In this document: positions 54,680 to 63,842 of the stretch, in pieces
How positions within the stretch are numbered: position 1 is the first letter of the stretch
Layout of the letters: every line of letters begins with the position of its first letter
Notes under the pieces: generated by a model
Told to the model about the DNA's origin: nothing
The model's input: the letters and a program-made list of their open reading frames with translations, nothing else
Databases searched by the model: none
Source of the DNA: Fonticella tunisiensis
Lineage (GTDB): Bacteria; Bacillota; Clostridia; Clostridiales; Caloramatoraceae
Assembly (NCBI RefSeq): GCF_004364155.1
Contig: NZ_SOAZ01000011.1
Span: 35,563 to 99,562, forward strand
Length of the DNA stretch: 64,000 nucleotides
Direction: 5' to 3'
Position numbers and translations under genes: made by a program

Positions 54680-54753
54680 GCAGGTATAGCTCAATGGTAG
54701 AGCTCCGGCTTCCCAAGCCGGCGGTGCGGGTTCGATTCCCGTTACCTGCTCCA
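54680..54753 (+). tRNA. tRNA-Gly(CCC)
   Basis: Acceptor GCAGGTA/TACCTGC, anticodon loop TTCCCAA, CCA encoded. It is isolated from the main cluster; a recombinase scrap lies against its 3' end. Confidence 0.94.
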
Positions 54754-54761
54754 CTCATATG

Positions 54762-54893
54762 TACAACCCGAAGGTTAGCAACAACCTTGTTGTCATATAC
54801 AATAACTTTGTCTATGTATGTGTTGATGATTTCTTTCAGATCATCAACATTTTTATTTTGTAGACGATGCATATCTTTGATAACTTTAGTTAT
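54762..54893 (-). pseudogene. scrap of a serine recombinase C-terminus
   Basis: The minus strand reads DDLKEIINTYIDKVIVYDNK, then VVANLRVVHMSG, resembling the last 30-40 residues of large serine recombinases (the IxKVxVYxxK phrase). No upstream catalytic domain remains. It abuts the 3' end of tRNA-Gly(CCC), a classic integration site, so it may be the stump of a lost element. Confidence 0.4.
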
Positions 54894-54945
54894 GCAAAAA
54901 TAAAAGTCTGATTGGTAACATTAACCAAAAACAAAAATTGGCATA

Positions 54946-55009
54946 AGTTCTTACTTTGTGTTAAATAAAAATTATCACACAAATAAATAACACGGAGATA
55001 AGAACTAGA
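54946..55009. repeat. imperfect inverted repeat beside the REP-type element
   Basis: AAGTTCTTACTTTGTGTTA pairs imperfectly with TAACACGGAGATAAGAACT across an AT-rich centre. It may be another short mobile element. Confidence 0.4.
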
Positions 55010-55014
55010 AAACA

Positions 55015-55425
55015 GGGACAGTTCACATTTTTTTCCCTAACCTGCGCATTTACCAAAATCCTTGGCAATACTAAATAAAAAATCGAGGAGTGAGCTTATG
55101 CCAGGGGCTGTACGCATTAAAAGTATCGATTCAGTATATCACATCATGGTAAGGAGCAGCGACGGGCTTACTCTTTTCAGGGAAAATAAGCATAGGGATA
55201 CCTTTCATATAGTTGATGAGGGTTTTATAATGCAGCTATTTAACCAGAATGGATAAGGCAAGGAAGATGTATCTTGAGCTTGCCTATGCATATAACAACC
55301 AGGCTATGATAGAACCGTAGAATTTAAAAATGAAAGGGGCCAGCATAGAAGCGAGAGGGTAATGCTTGTTAGGGACTTTCCTCCTGAGGAGATACTTGAA
55401 TTTGTATCAAGTTGTGAACTGTCCC
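55015..55425 (+). mobile_element. deleted REP-type transposase element
   Basis: 411 bp between GGGACAGTTCACA and TGTGAACTGTCCC, the same ends as at 18131-18296. Inside are the first 39 codons of a Y1-type transposase and a piece of its C-terminus, so the middle is lost. Confidence 0.78.
55098..55425 (+). pseudogene. truncated REP-type (Y1) transposase
   Basis: MPGAVRIKSIDSVYHIMVRS, then DGLTLFRENKHRDTF, parallels the start of the intact copy at 63843. The frame stops at 55256. The following DNA encodes scraps (ARKMYLELAYAYNNQAMIE in one frame; NERGQHRSERVMLVRDFPPE, then EILEFV, in another) that look like the end of the same protein. Confidence 0.72.
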
Positions 55426-55536
55426 TTGTAATATACAGATCAATTGCTATAAGTGCGGCTTTGGATTAATATATGAATTGTCTGCTAAATTTGATATTAT
55501 AAAGACATGAGAAATAATTATTTTGAGGGTGATAAA

Positions 55537-55640
55537 ATGAATAGATGTCCCTGGTGTGGTGATGATGAATTATATAAAATATCATGATGAAGAGTGGGGC
55601 GTTCCTGTTCATGGCTTATTAACGACTATTTAACAACCTG
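55537..55640 (+). pseudogene. remnant of DNA-3-methyladenine glycosylase I (tag)
   Basis: After a good GAGGGTGAT site, ATG 55537 reads MNRCPWCGDDELY, the Tag zinc-binding start. A one-base shift continues YIKYHDEEWGVPVH, the conserved second block. The reading then ends, and nothing recognisable follows. The gene is dead by frameshift and deletion. Confidence 0.72.
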
Positions 55641-55948
55641 CTTTCGATACTAAGTTATGTTTTAACTGGAAACTTGGAGTGCAGTCTGCACTGAAATTAG
55701 AGACGAGGGTATGGAAATTAATGATGTGAACAGGAAAAAGGGTGTAAAATAAATCTTACAACTTTACTTGTTTTTATTAAAATTTTATTGTTTAAAATGT
55801 TTAAATTCAGGAGAGGCTAAATGTAAGTATGATAAAAAAGTCCTATTTCTGTAATCGTAGGGGAAGCTGTTCATAACTATCTCAAAATCATTGTTTTGTA
55901 ACAGTTTATAAAGATTATAAGCCATCAAAAATTAATTGGAGGAATAAA
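55641..55948. other. intergenic stretch after the tag remnant
   Basis: No intact gene. 55660-55750 could hold further debris, but no frame is convincing. The end carries the ribosome site GGAGG for the 55949 gene. Confidence 0.35.
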
Positions 55949-56650
55949 ATGGAGTTACAGGAGTTATACAAGCAATACAGAAATGAACAGATGATATTTG
56001 TGAATGAGAAAATCATAAAGTCTTTGGAGAGAGAGGCTATTATAAATTCAGCCAAAGCCCTTGATATGATTGATGATAAGGGAAATATAATTTATGACGA
56101 TGAAAGCGATTTAAATTACATATTGGATTTTGCAATATATGAATATAAAATAAACGGTAAGAATGCCGTTGAGCGTTATGCTGAAAAGCATGCACCAGAA
56201 AATGAGATGGAGGAGAGGGCCCTTAAGGCACTCTTAAACTCGTATACTTCCCTTTACAGGGTTGTTAACATTTCACCCTCAAAGCCTGTGATATTCCTTA
56301 AAGATACCTTTAATCAGAGCAAAAATATAAGGCTTGTTGATATTTCCCTCAGCAAAACTATGGGAATAAGTTCATTAATATATACAAGAGTACTTCCCTA
56401 TCCAGAGCTTAACATGACTTCGGGAGCACCTATGATATTTGATGATAGTTTGGAAACATCACTTACAAGCAGCTACATGATGTTAGCAAAAGAAAAAATC
56501 GAGGATAGCTCAGCTAATAAATATATATTCTTTTATAATGCCTATAGGATGTATGGGCTGGAAATGGGTTTTAGCCATACCCACCACCATGAACATGACC
56601 ATCATCACGACCACCATGGACACCATCATCATGGTCATCACCATCACTAA
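55949..56650 (+). CDS. hypothetical protein with extreme His-rich C-terminal tail
   Basis: 233 residues. The first 205 form a soluble alpha/beta domain I do not recognise (ENEMEERALKALLNSYTSLY; VIFLKDTFNQSKNIRLVDIS). The last 28 are nearly all His, Asp and Gly (HTHHHEHDHHHDHHGHHHH and so on), like the metal-storage tails of nickel or zinc chaperones. The start is at 55949 with GGAGG 7-8 nt upstream. No metal transporter or hydrogenase gene is adjacent. Confidence 0.75.
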   Translation: MELQELYKQYRNEQMIFVNEKIIKSLEREAIINSAKALDMIDDKGNIIYDDESDLNYILDFAIYEYKINGKNAVERYAEKHAPENEMEERALKALLNSYTSLYRVVNISPSKPVIFLKDTFNQSKNIRLVDISLSKTMGISSLIYTRVLPYPELNMTSGAPMIFDDSLETSLTSSYMMLAKEKIEDSSANKYIFFYNAYRMYGLEMGFSHTHHHEHDHHHDHHGHHHHGHHHH

Positions 56651-56669
56651 ACACAAAAGACACCAAATG

Positions 56670-56692
56670 AGGGGAGAGGTTTCTCCTTTTTT
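56670..56692 (+). terminator. terminator after the His-tailed gene
   Basis: GGAGA/TCTCC with a short loop, then six T. Confidence 0.72.
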
Positions 56693-56925
56693 GTAACATC
56701 AAACTGGGAGAGACTCTTTTTAAGGGACGTTTATGGATTAGACCCAAGGGATGTTGAAGCCAGCTTTGTTTTGCTTTTATATATTTTATTTATCCCTTCA
56801 AGACTGTTTTGCGAATTGATTATTTGGCATTAAAAGTTTGACTAAAATAAAAAATAAAATTAAAATTAGAATAAAGATTTATAATTAAGAATTTTTACTT
56901 AAATCAAACAGAGGAGTGGTTTTGG

Positions 56926-58341
56926 ATGAAGAGTTCGGAGATTGGATTAATAGGTCTTGGCGTTATGGGTCAAAGCCTGGCGTTGAATATTGCAAACCAT
57001 GGATATAGTATTTCTGTATTCAACAAAACAGTATCAAAAGTAGAGGATTTTATCAAAGAAAATGAAAATAATGAGAAGTTAACTGGCACATATTCATTAG
57101 AGGAATTTGTAAATTCCTTATCAAAGCCAAGGAAAATTATTTTAATGGTTAAGGCCGGAGATCCAGTAGATTATATAATAAATGATCTTCTTACATATTT
57201 AGAGAAGGGCGACATTATAATTGATGGCGGAAACTCCTTCTATAAGGACACCATGAGAAGGACCAGGGAACTTGAGAAGAAGGGCATTTTATACCTTGGT
57301 ACTGGAATATCCGGAGGGGAAGAGGGAGCACTTAAAGGCCCAAGCATAATGCCTGGAGGTTCAAAGGAAGCCTGGGAGGCTGTAAAGCACATACTAATCG
57401 ATATATCTGCCAAGGCATGGGATGGAGAGCCATGCTGCGCCTATATAGGACCAGATGGAGCAGGCCACTATGTAAAGATGGTTCATAACGGCATAGAGTA
57501 CTCTGATATGCAGCTTATTTCAGAGGCATATTATTTAATGAAAAATCTGCTTAATATGTCCACAGAGGAGATGCAAAAAGTATTTGAGGAATGGAACAAG
57601 GGGGAATTAAATTCCTATCTTATAGAAATAACAGCTGATATATTAAGTAAAATAGATTCAAAAACAGGTAAACCTTTGGTAGATGTTATACTGGACTCTG
57701 CTCAGCAAAAGGGAACAGGAAAGTGGACGTCCAAGGAAGCCCTTGACCTTGGGGTAAGTACACCAAGCATTTCAGAGGCAGTGTTTGCAAGATATATATC
57801 AGCAATAAAAGCTGAACGTGTAAATGCCTCCAAGGTGTTATCAGGACCGGAGGTAAAGTTCCAGGGAAACAGGGAGGAATTCATTGAAGAAATAAGGCAG
57901 GCGCTATATGCTTCAAAAATTTGTTCCTATGCCCAGGGCTTTGTACTTTTAAAGAAGGCCTCAGAGGAGTATGGCTGGAACTTAAACTATGGAGAAATTG
58001 CTCTGCTATGGAGGGGTGGATGTATTATCCGTGCCAGGTTCCTGGACAGAATTAAGGAAGCCTTCTATAGGGATCCTCAAATGGATAACCTTCTACTCGA
58101 TCCCTTCTTTAGGGAAAATATCATGAATTCTCAGAGTGCATGGAGAAATGTTGTGAGCGTTGCGGCACTTAACGGTATTCCAGTTCCTGCGTTTAGTGCT
58201 TCACTTAATTATTTTGATTCCTACAGAAGTGCTCAGCTGCCAGCTAATTTAATACAGGCACAGAGGGATTATTTTGGAGCACATACCTATGAAAGAATAG
58301 ATGAGGAAGGGATCTTCCATACGGATTGGTTAAACATATAA
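56926..58341 (+). CDS. gnd: 6-phosphogluconate dehydrogenase (decarboxylating)
   Basis: Oxidises 6-phosphogluconate to ribulose 5-phosphate with NADP+ and CO2 release in the pentose phosphate pathway (471 aa, usual length). Rossmann start [21 protein letters not shown]; the 6PGDH signature [18 protein letters not shown]; catalytic [15 protein letters not shown]; and the C-terminal helical domain with [26 protein letters not shown]. Monocistronic, with its own terminator; no zwf nearby. Confidence 0.96.
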   Translation: MKSSEIGLIGLGVMGQSLALNIANHGYSISVFNKTVSKVEDFIKENENNEKLTGTYSLEEFVNSLSKPRKIILMVKAGDPVDYIINDLLTYLEKGDIIIDGGNSFYKDTMRRTRELEKKGILYLGTGISGGEEGALKGPSIMPGGSKEAWEAVKHILIDISAKAWDGEPCCAYIGPDGAGHYVKMVHNGIEYSDMQLISEAYYLMKNLLNMSTEEMQKVFEEWNKGELNSYLIEITADILSKIDSKTGKPLVDVILDSAQQKGTGKWTSKEALDLGVSTPSISEAVFARYISAIKAERVNASKVLSGPEVKFQGNREEFIEEIRQALYASKICSYAQGFVLLKKASEEYGWNLNYGEIALLWRGGCIIRARFLDRIKEAFYRDPQMDNLLLDPFFRENIMNSQSAWRNVVSVAALNGIPVPAFSASLNYFDSYRSAQLPANLIQAQRDYFGAHTYERIDEEGIFHTDWLNI

Positions 58342-58349
58342 ACGACATT

Positions 58350-58396
58350 GGACCGTTAATGACACTAAAGGGTTATTAACGGTCCCTTTGTTTATT
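58350..58396 (+). terminator. terminator after gnd
   Basis: GGACCGTTAAT/ATTAACGGTCC with a 13-nt loop, then CTTTGTTTATT. Confidence 0.85.
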
Positions 58397-58703
58397 CTAT
58401 ATGGGGCAGCTCGACGCTACAGTCCCCGATTGTATTTGTTGCTTTAATTGGCTTTATTGGGATGGGTGATGGAAGGATTTGAATTTACTTTTGGCGATAA
58501 AACCTACGAATTATGTGGCTGCTTTTATTGTTAAAAGGAGTAGTTGATTTGAAGAAATTTATAAATAAATAGAGAATACAATTTAAATAAATCCTCTAAA
58601 GTTTATAATTAGTTTATAATTAGTTTAGAGAAAGTAGAGATATGGACGGTATAATTAAAATATGGAAAGCTTTCCAATTAGATTTATAAGGAGATGATAA
58701 GGA
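58397..58703. other. intergenic region before the secreted-protein operon
   Basis: Holds a tandem AGTTTATAATTAGTTTATAATTAG repeat unit (AGTTTATAATT twice, about 58608-58632) and an A/T-rich approach to the start at 58704. A 22-codon reading frame near 58468 (ends ELCGCFYC) lacks a clear ribosome site. Confidence 0.35.
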
Positions 58704-59957
58704 GTGAAACTAAAAAAGAAAACAGCAATGCTTATAAGCTTAGCTGTAGGCGTTTTTCTGTTTGGCTCAACAGCCTTGGCCGAGATAGCTTCCAAGGGCG
58801 GGTATGAGCAGATGAAGGATGCCCTGAAGATTACAGCTGATAATATGGCAACTAAAATGAAAAGCTATACAACGGATATGTCCTTTGTTATGAAGGATAA
58901 TGGTAATGTGATTTATTCTGATAATATTGTTACTAAAATTGATGTATCCAAGAAAGTTGAAGAAATTACTGAAACCAGAGTAGATGGCAATAAGAAGTTT
59001 GAAAGCTTTAGATATAGGGACAGAGAAAGATATATTAATTACAACAGCGACCAGGATGTTTATTATGTGCATGAGCTTTCAGGTAGTGGTAAGGAGGATG
59101 TTTTCCTTCCAAACCAAAACCCCTTTAAACAAAAGGAGGCTGCCGATATAGAAAGAATAGTTGATGCCTTTGTTGGTAACCTTAAGGATTATGTTGTAGT
59201 TTCGCAGAATTCCGATGGAAGCAAGGAGCTTTCAGGAACACTGAGCGAATCTCAAATACCTGCCCTTGTAAATGCAATAGTGTCCTTTCAGTTTAAAAAT
59301 GAATTTGGCTATAGGGCAAGCCTTGGAAACGGCATACCTAGAATGACAAAGGATATTTACGTTAAGGAAATCAAAGGGAAAATGGTTGTGGACAAGAATG
59401 GCATAGTACAAAGCGTTCTTGGAACAGGAATACTCTATGGTAAGGATGATAACGACAAGGAGCATAATATTACCTTTGAAGTTCTGGGAAAGCTGACAAA
59501 TGTTAACTCAACCACGGTTAAAAAACCTGACCTTACTGGCAAAAAGGTAGAAAAGATAGTTTCGCCGAGCGAAAATGGAGTAGGTAACCCAGAGAGCTAT
59601 ATTGGTACCTACAAGAACAATATAGTAATACAAAAGGATGGCAAGTTCATAAAGATTGGTGAAAGAATAGTTGAGATTACCTCCTTCGACGGAAAGAATA
59701 TTTCCGGCAAGTACCGTGAGGAGTACCTAAAGGGATATGAGAATTATGCAAGCAGTGGCATAAAGGAATACACATTCAGTGGACCGCTGGAAAAAGGTGG
59801 ATTTGGCGGAAGGGTTAACATTCAGGATTCTACAGGCTCAAGCGGAATGTGCTTCGTTAGTATCCATCCATCAATCCCTAAGATAAATCTAAACCCGGAG
59901 ACGATTAAAACTAATATGAATGATTATGACGGTGAATTTAACAGAGTATTTGAATAA
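58704..59957 (+). CDS. secreted protein of unknown function next to an ABC exporter
   Basis: 417 residues. Signal peptide MKLKKKTAMLISLAVGVFLFGSTALA, then a long external region of beta-rich character (FSGPLEKGGFGGRVNI and DGKNISGKYREEYLKG). No known domain or active site is recognised. GTG start with AAGGAG both adjacent and 10 nt upstream. The ABC exporter and two-component genes follow on the same strand, so it may be their sensed or protected partner. Confidence 0.78.
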   Translation: MKLKKKTAMLISLAVGVFLFGSTALAEIASKGGYEQMKDALKITADNMATKMKSYTTDMSFVMKDNGNVIYSDNIVTKIDVSKKVEEITETRVDGNKKFESFRYRDRERYINYNSDQDVYYVHELSGSGKEDVFLPNQNPFKQKEAADIERIVDAFVGNLKDYVVVSQNSDGSKELSGTLSESQIPALVNAIVSFQFKNEFGYRASLGNGIPRMTKDIYVKEIKGKMVVDKNGIVQSVLGTGILYGKDDNDKEHNITFEVLGKLTNVNSTTVKKPDLTGKKVEKIVSPSENGVGNPESYIGTYKNNIVIQKDGKFIKIGERIVEITSFDGKNISGKYREEYLKGYENYASSGIKEYTFSGPLEKGGFGGRVNIQDSTGSSGMCFVSIHPSIPKINLNPETIKTNMNDYDGEFNRVFE

Positions 59958-60040
59958 TTTAATGTAAATTATAGTCTAATTTGAGGGGGGCTCTGCCCCC
60001 TATCGGAATTTTCGCATTAAAAGTATATGGAGGAAAATGA

Positions 60041-60766
60041 ATGGAAAAGGTTATTGAGATAAAAAATCTTACAAAAGTTTTTAAAAATGGCCGCGGTATA
60101 ACTGATATTAACCTTGATATACATAGGGGAGAGATATTTGGTTTTTTAGGTCCCAATGGTTCAGGTAAAACCACCACCATGAAAATAATGACAGGGCTTA
60201 TGAAGCCTGACAGTGGTGATGTTAAAATCCTGGGGCACAGCGTTTTAGAAGACTTTGAAAAGGCTATGGAAAAGGTGGGGTGCATTATTGAAACAGCGGA
60301 GTCCTACCCCTATCTTACGGCCTATGAAAATCTAAAGCAGTTTTCAAGATATTATAAAAATGTGGATGATGATAGAATTAATGAGGTGCTTGAGCTTACC
60401 GGTATAATAAAGTATAAAAATGAAAAGCCAAGGAAGTTTTCACTGGGCATGAAGCAAAGGCTTGGTATTGCAGCAGCAATACTTTCAAAGCCTGAGGTGA
60501 TTATATTGGACGAGCCTTTAAATGGTCTTGACGTTGAGGGAATGCTTGACATGCGAAATCTTATTAAAAGCCTTGCCGAAAGGGAGAATACAACCTTTTT
60601 CATATCGAGCCATCTTATTCACGATGTAGAGCTTACCTGTACCCATATTGGGATTTTATACAATGGTAAACTGCTGAACGTAGATACGACTAGAAACATT
60701 CTAAACAACTACGCTTCACTTGAAAACTATTTTGTTAGCGAGGTAGAGACAAATGGGAAGGTTTAA
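60041..60766 (+). CDS. ABC transporter ATPase, BcrA-like
   Basis: 241 residues. Walker A GPNGSGKTTT, signature FSLGMKQRLG, Walker B VIILDEPLNGLD, switch His in FISSHLIHD. The sequence resembles the BcrA/bacitracin-type exporter ATPases. It overlaps the permease by 14 bp. Confidence 0.92.
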   Translation: MEKVIEIKNLTKVFKNGRGITDINLDIHRGEIFGFLGPNGSGKTTTMKIMTGLMKPDSGDVKILGHSVLEDFEKAMEKVGCIIETAESYPYLTAYENLKQFSRYYKNVDDDRINEVLELTGIIKYKNEKPRKFSLGMKQRLGIAAAILSKPEVIILDEPLNGLDVEGMLDMRNLIKSLAERENTTFFISSHLIHDVELTCTHIGILYNGKLLNVDTTRNILNNYASLENYFVSEVETNGKV

Positions 60767-61505
60767 AACAGCTTTAATAAACGAAATTGAAAAATTATAT
60801 AAGAGAAAAAAGCTAGTTGTAGCGCTTATTATTTCCTTTATCATTATAATATTAGGACAGCTTATTATACTTGGAGTTAACAGGGGCTTTGGTATTAGGG
60901 GAGTAGGAAGCATGGAGTTTCCAATGCTTGTGCTTTCTGTTGTGGTAAACACAATTCTTCCTCTGTTTACAGCACTTGTTGCAATAGACAGCTTTTCAGG
61001 GGAGTTTTCAAATAACACCATGAAAATAGCTCTAACAAGACCCGTTACAAGGCTTAAGTTTTTTACAGCAAAAATAACTGCCATACTTTTATTTGTACTT
61101 TTTAATCTGTTATTTGTAATGGTGCTTTCAACCCTGGCAGGGCTTATATTTAATGCAAACTCCTTTACACTTAGGGGAGTTATAGACATTATAGTATCCT
61201 ACCTTGTAACTCTCCTCCCAATGCTTGTACTTACACTTGTTATAGTGGTTTTTACAAACATTCTAAGAAGCGGAGTAGGGGTATTTTTTCTATCCATATT
61301 CGTTTTTATAATACTCAAAGCCCTTGGCATGGTGTTTTCAAGGTATTCAGGTATACTATTTACCTCCATGCTGGATTGGTATAAACTTTTTACTATAAGT
61401 CCCCTTCCAATACTTAAAATCGCAAATAAATTTTCAATGATGGTGGGCTATGTTATAATTTTATTTACAACAGGGTATTATCTCTTTGATAAAAAAGAAT
61501 TTTAG
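60753..61505 (+). CDS. ABC-2 type permease, BcrB-like
   Basis: 250 residues with six membrane segments. The start MGRFKTALINEIEKLYKRKK and the block FSGEFSNNTMKIALTRPVTRLKFFTAK are typical of single-domain ABC-2 permeases that pair with BcrA-like ATPases. It lies in an operon with the ATPase, sensor kinase and regulator; such modules often answer to cell-wall-active peptides (inference). Confidence 0.9.
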   Translation: MGRFKTALINEIEKLYKRKKLVVALIISFIIIILGQLIILGVNRGFGIRGVGSMEFPMLVLSVVVNTILPLFTALVAIDSFSGEFSNNTMKIALTRPVTRLKFFTAKITAILLFVLFNLLFVMVLSTLAGLIFNANSFTLRGVIDIIVSYLVTLLPMLVLTLVIVVFTNILRSGVGVFFLSIFVFIILKALGMVFSRYSGILFTSMLDWYKLFTISPLPILKIANKFSMMVGYVIILFTTGYYLFDKKEF

Positions 61506-61514
61506 GGTGAATAA

Positions 61515-62957
61515 ATGGATATCAAAAGAAGGCTTATTATTTCAAATACAATAACCTTAATAATTCCCTTTATAGTTACCTTTCTTACCGCCTATGTATT
61601 TATATTTGTTTCCACGAAGGTTTTACATAGGGATATGAGCTATGATAATTTTAAAAGGCTCACACTTATAAAATCAGAACTGCTAAATATTCAGGGAAGT
61701 CTATCAGGTCAGGATGGAATTGAAGAAACTACCCTTCAGAACTATCTATTAAGGAGACTGCCAAGTATTAATGGCAAGTTTATAATACTCAAGGGTAGTG
61801 ATGTTGTAGCTTCCTCCGGAGATTTAAATAAAATCGATATAGAAAAGTGTATTGATAAGTCGAGGAGTTTGGCTCCTGGAAGGAGAATAAGCCTTAATAA
61901 TATAAACTATATTATTGAAGTTTCAGAACTTATATTAGAGGATGGAACGAGAGGGAGTGTTATTTTATTAGCTCCTGCGGGAAAAGAAATGGATTTGTTT
62001 ACGGAACTAATATTTTTAATTATTTTAGTTTTTGTTGGGTCCTTCGTTGTTGTGAACATAATTAGCTCCTATAGATTTTCAAAGAGAATACTAAATCCAA
62101 TATCACTTCTTCAAAAAGCAGCCTCGGAAATAACCAGCGGCAATCTTGAGTATGAAATCCCGGAGGAGGGTGATGAGGAGATAAGGGAGCTGTGCCACGA
62201 TTTTGAGACCATGAGAATACAGCTGAAGAACTCTATAAATATGCAGATTAAATACGATGATAATCGAAAGGCTCTTTTATCCAGCATTTCCCATGACCTT
62301 AAGACACCTATTACCTCCATTAAAGGTTATGTTGAAGGGATTTTGGATGGTGTTGCAAACACCTCTGAAAAGCTGGAAAGTTATTTGAAAACCATTTATT
62401 CAAAGGCTGAGTATATGGATGGAATGATCGACGATTTGCTTTTATATTCAAGGCTTGATTTGAAGCAGCTTCCCTTTAATTTTGAGAAGACGGATATAGT
62501 AGAATACTTCAATGATTGTATTTGTGAGACTGAGGGAGAGCTTGCAAGGGCTAACATAAAAATCAGCTTGGCTATAAATTTAAGGGACTCGAGATTTGTT
62601 ATGATGGACAGAGAAAGAATGAGAAGAGTTATCATGAATATCATAGATAACTCTCGAAAATACATGAATAAAGAGCAGGGACAAATTACTATAGGCCTTA
62701 GAGAAACCAATTCAAGTATTATTATTGAGATAAGGGATAATGGGCGAGGAATCAGCAGTGAAGATGTAAATAAAATATTTGATAGGTTTTATAGGAGTGA
62801 TTTAGCTAGAAGCGGAACTAAGGGCAGCGGGCTTGGCTTAGCCATTGCAAAGGAAATTGTTGAGGGCCATGGAGGAAGGATATGGGCTGTGAGCCATGGC
62901 GAGGAAGGCACAAGCATACTAATATCACTTAAAAAGATGGTGGAGAGGTCATTATGA
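61515..62957 (+). CDS. sensor histidine kinase
   Basis: 480 residues. Two membrane helices (about 12-34 and 158-180) flank an external domain of about 120 residues; then HAMP, HisKA with SSISHDLKTPITSIKGYVEG, and HATPase with IRDNGRGISSED and GSGLGLAIAKEIV. It overlaps the response regulator by 4 bp. The larger external loop sets it apart from the short-loop BceS class. Confidence 0.92.
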   Translation: MDIKRRLIISNTITLIIPFIVTFLTAYVFIFVSTKVLHRDMSYDNFKRLTLIKSELLNIQGSLSGQDGIEETTLQNYLLRRLPSINGKFIILKGSDVVASSGDLNKIDIEKCIDKSRSLAPGRRISLNNINYIIEVSELILEDGTRGSVILLAPAGKEMDLFTELIFLIILVFVGSFVVVNIISSYRFSKRILNPISLLQKAASEITSGNLEYEIPEEGDEEIRELCHDFETMRIQLKNSINMQIKYDDNRKALLSSISHDLKTPITSIKGYVEGILDGVANTSEKLESYLKTIYSKAEYMDGMIDDLLLYSRLDLKQLPFNFEKTDIVEYFNDCICETEGELARANIKISLAINLRDSRFVMMDRERMRRVIMNIIDNSRKYMNKEQGQITIGLRETNSSIIIEIRDNGRGISSEDVNKIFDRFYRSDLARSGTKGSGLGLAIAKEIVEGHGGRIWAVSHGEEGTSILISLKKMVERSL

Positions 62958-63649
62958 AAAAGATATTAATAGTTGAAGATGATTTGAGTATAGCAGAGCT
63001 TCAAAGGGACTATTTGGAGCTTTCAGACTTTGAGGTTAAAATTTGTACCGATGGAGAGTCGGCTTTGAGGGAAATAAAAGAGAATAACTATGATTTAATA
63101 ATACTTGATATAATGCTTCCTAAGGTGAATGGATATGATGTTTTAAAAAGCATACAGGATACAAAGGATATTCCTGTACTTATGGTTTCAGCAAAGAGGG
63201 AGGAAATTGACAAAATAAAGGGTTTAAGCCTTGGGGCTGACGATTATATTACAAAACCCTTTAGCCCGGGGGAGCTTGTGGCAAGGGTTAAGTCCCATAT
63301 TCAAAATTACGAGAGGCTAAAGAACAGATATGGGGGTAAACCTAAAAGCAACATAATATCCATACGGGGACTGCAAATAAATAAGGATTCCAGGCAGGTA
63401 TTTGTAAACGGAAAGGAAGTAGCCCTAGCGCAAAAGGAATTCGAACTTCTTCTATACCTTGCCCAAAACGCAAACAGGGTATTTAGCAGAGAGGAGCTTT
63501 TCGAAAGGGTGTGGGGTCTTGATGCTCTGGGAGATAATGCAACAATTACAGTACATATCGGACGAATAAGGGAAAAAATAGAGTCAAATCCCTCGAATCC
63601 TCAGTACATAGAAACAGTTTGGGGCGCAGGATATAGGTTTAGGGTGTAA
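62954..63649 (+). CDS. OmpR-family response regulator
   Basis: 231 residues. Receiver with EDD pocket, Asp in LIILDIMLPKVNG, Lys in ITKPFSPGE; winged helix with ALAQKEFELLLYLAQNANRV. Last gene of the ABC/kinase operon, followed by a terminator. It probably controls the exporter genes upstream. Confidence 0.93.
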   Translation: MKKILIVEDDLSIAELQRDYLELSDFEVKICTDGESALREIKENNYDLIILDIMLPKVNGYDVLKSIQDTKDIPVLMVSAKREEIDKIKGLSLGADDYITKPFSPGELVARVKSHIQNYERLKNRYGGKPKSNIISIRGLQINKDSRQVFVNGKEVALAQKEFELLLYLAQNANRVFSREELFERVWGLDALGDNATITVHIGRIREKIESNPSNPQYIETVWGAGYRFRV

Positions 63650-63675
63650 AGGTGCTTGGTGGCGCCTTTTTTTAT
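63648..63675 (+). terminator. terminator of the ABC/two-component operon
   Basis: AAAGGTGC/GCGCCTTT with one G-T pair, then a T tract. Confidence 0.85.
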
Positions 63676-63693
63676 TTTTGAGGGGAAAATCGA

Positions 63694-63769
63694 GGGACGG
63701 GTCACAACTGTTAAATAACCATTCCATCTTTATAGTAGAATAAAAATAAAAACTGAGGGACAGTTCACA
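63694..63769. mobile_element. left end of the REP-type transposase element
   Basis: GGGACAGTTCACA at 63757-63769, with a degenerate copy, GGGACGGGTCACA, at 63694-63706. The transposase starts 73 bp inside; the right end lies beyond the window. Confidence 0.68.
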
Positions 63770-63842
63770 AAAACTTTCCAAGTCTGTATATTTCCCCAAA
63801 GCCCTGGAAATACTAAAAATAAAAAAATCAAGGAGTGATCTT

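Noticed and set aside
54450..54872. Reading the DUF1657 frame as one 236-residue protein
   Set aside because: The upstream part crosses tRNA-Gly(CCC) and AT-rich DNA; the good ribosome site is at 54449.
56704..56832. Open stretch ending LIIWH between the His-tailed gene and gnd
   Set aside because: Looks faintly coding (RLFLRDVYGLDPRDVEASF) but has no start or ribosome site and I cannot match it; possibly debris.
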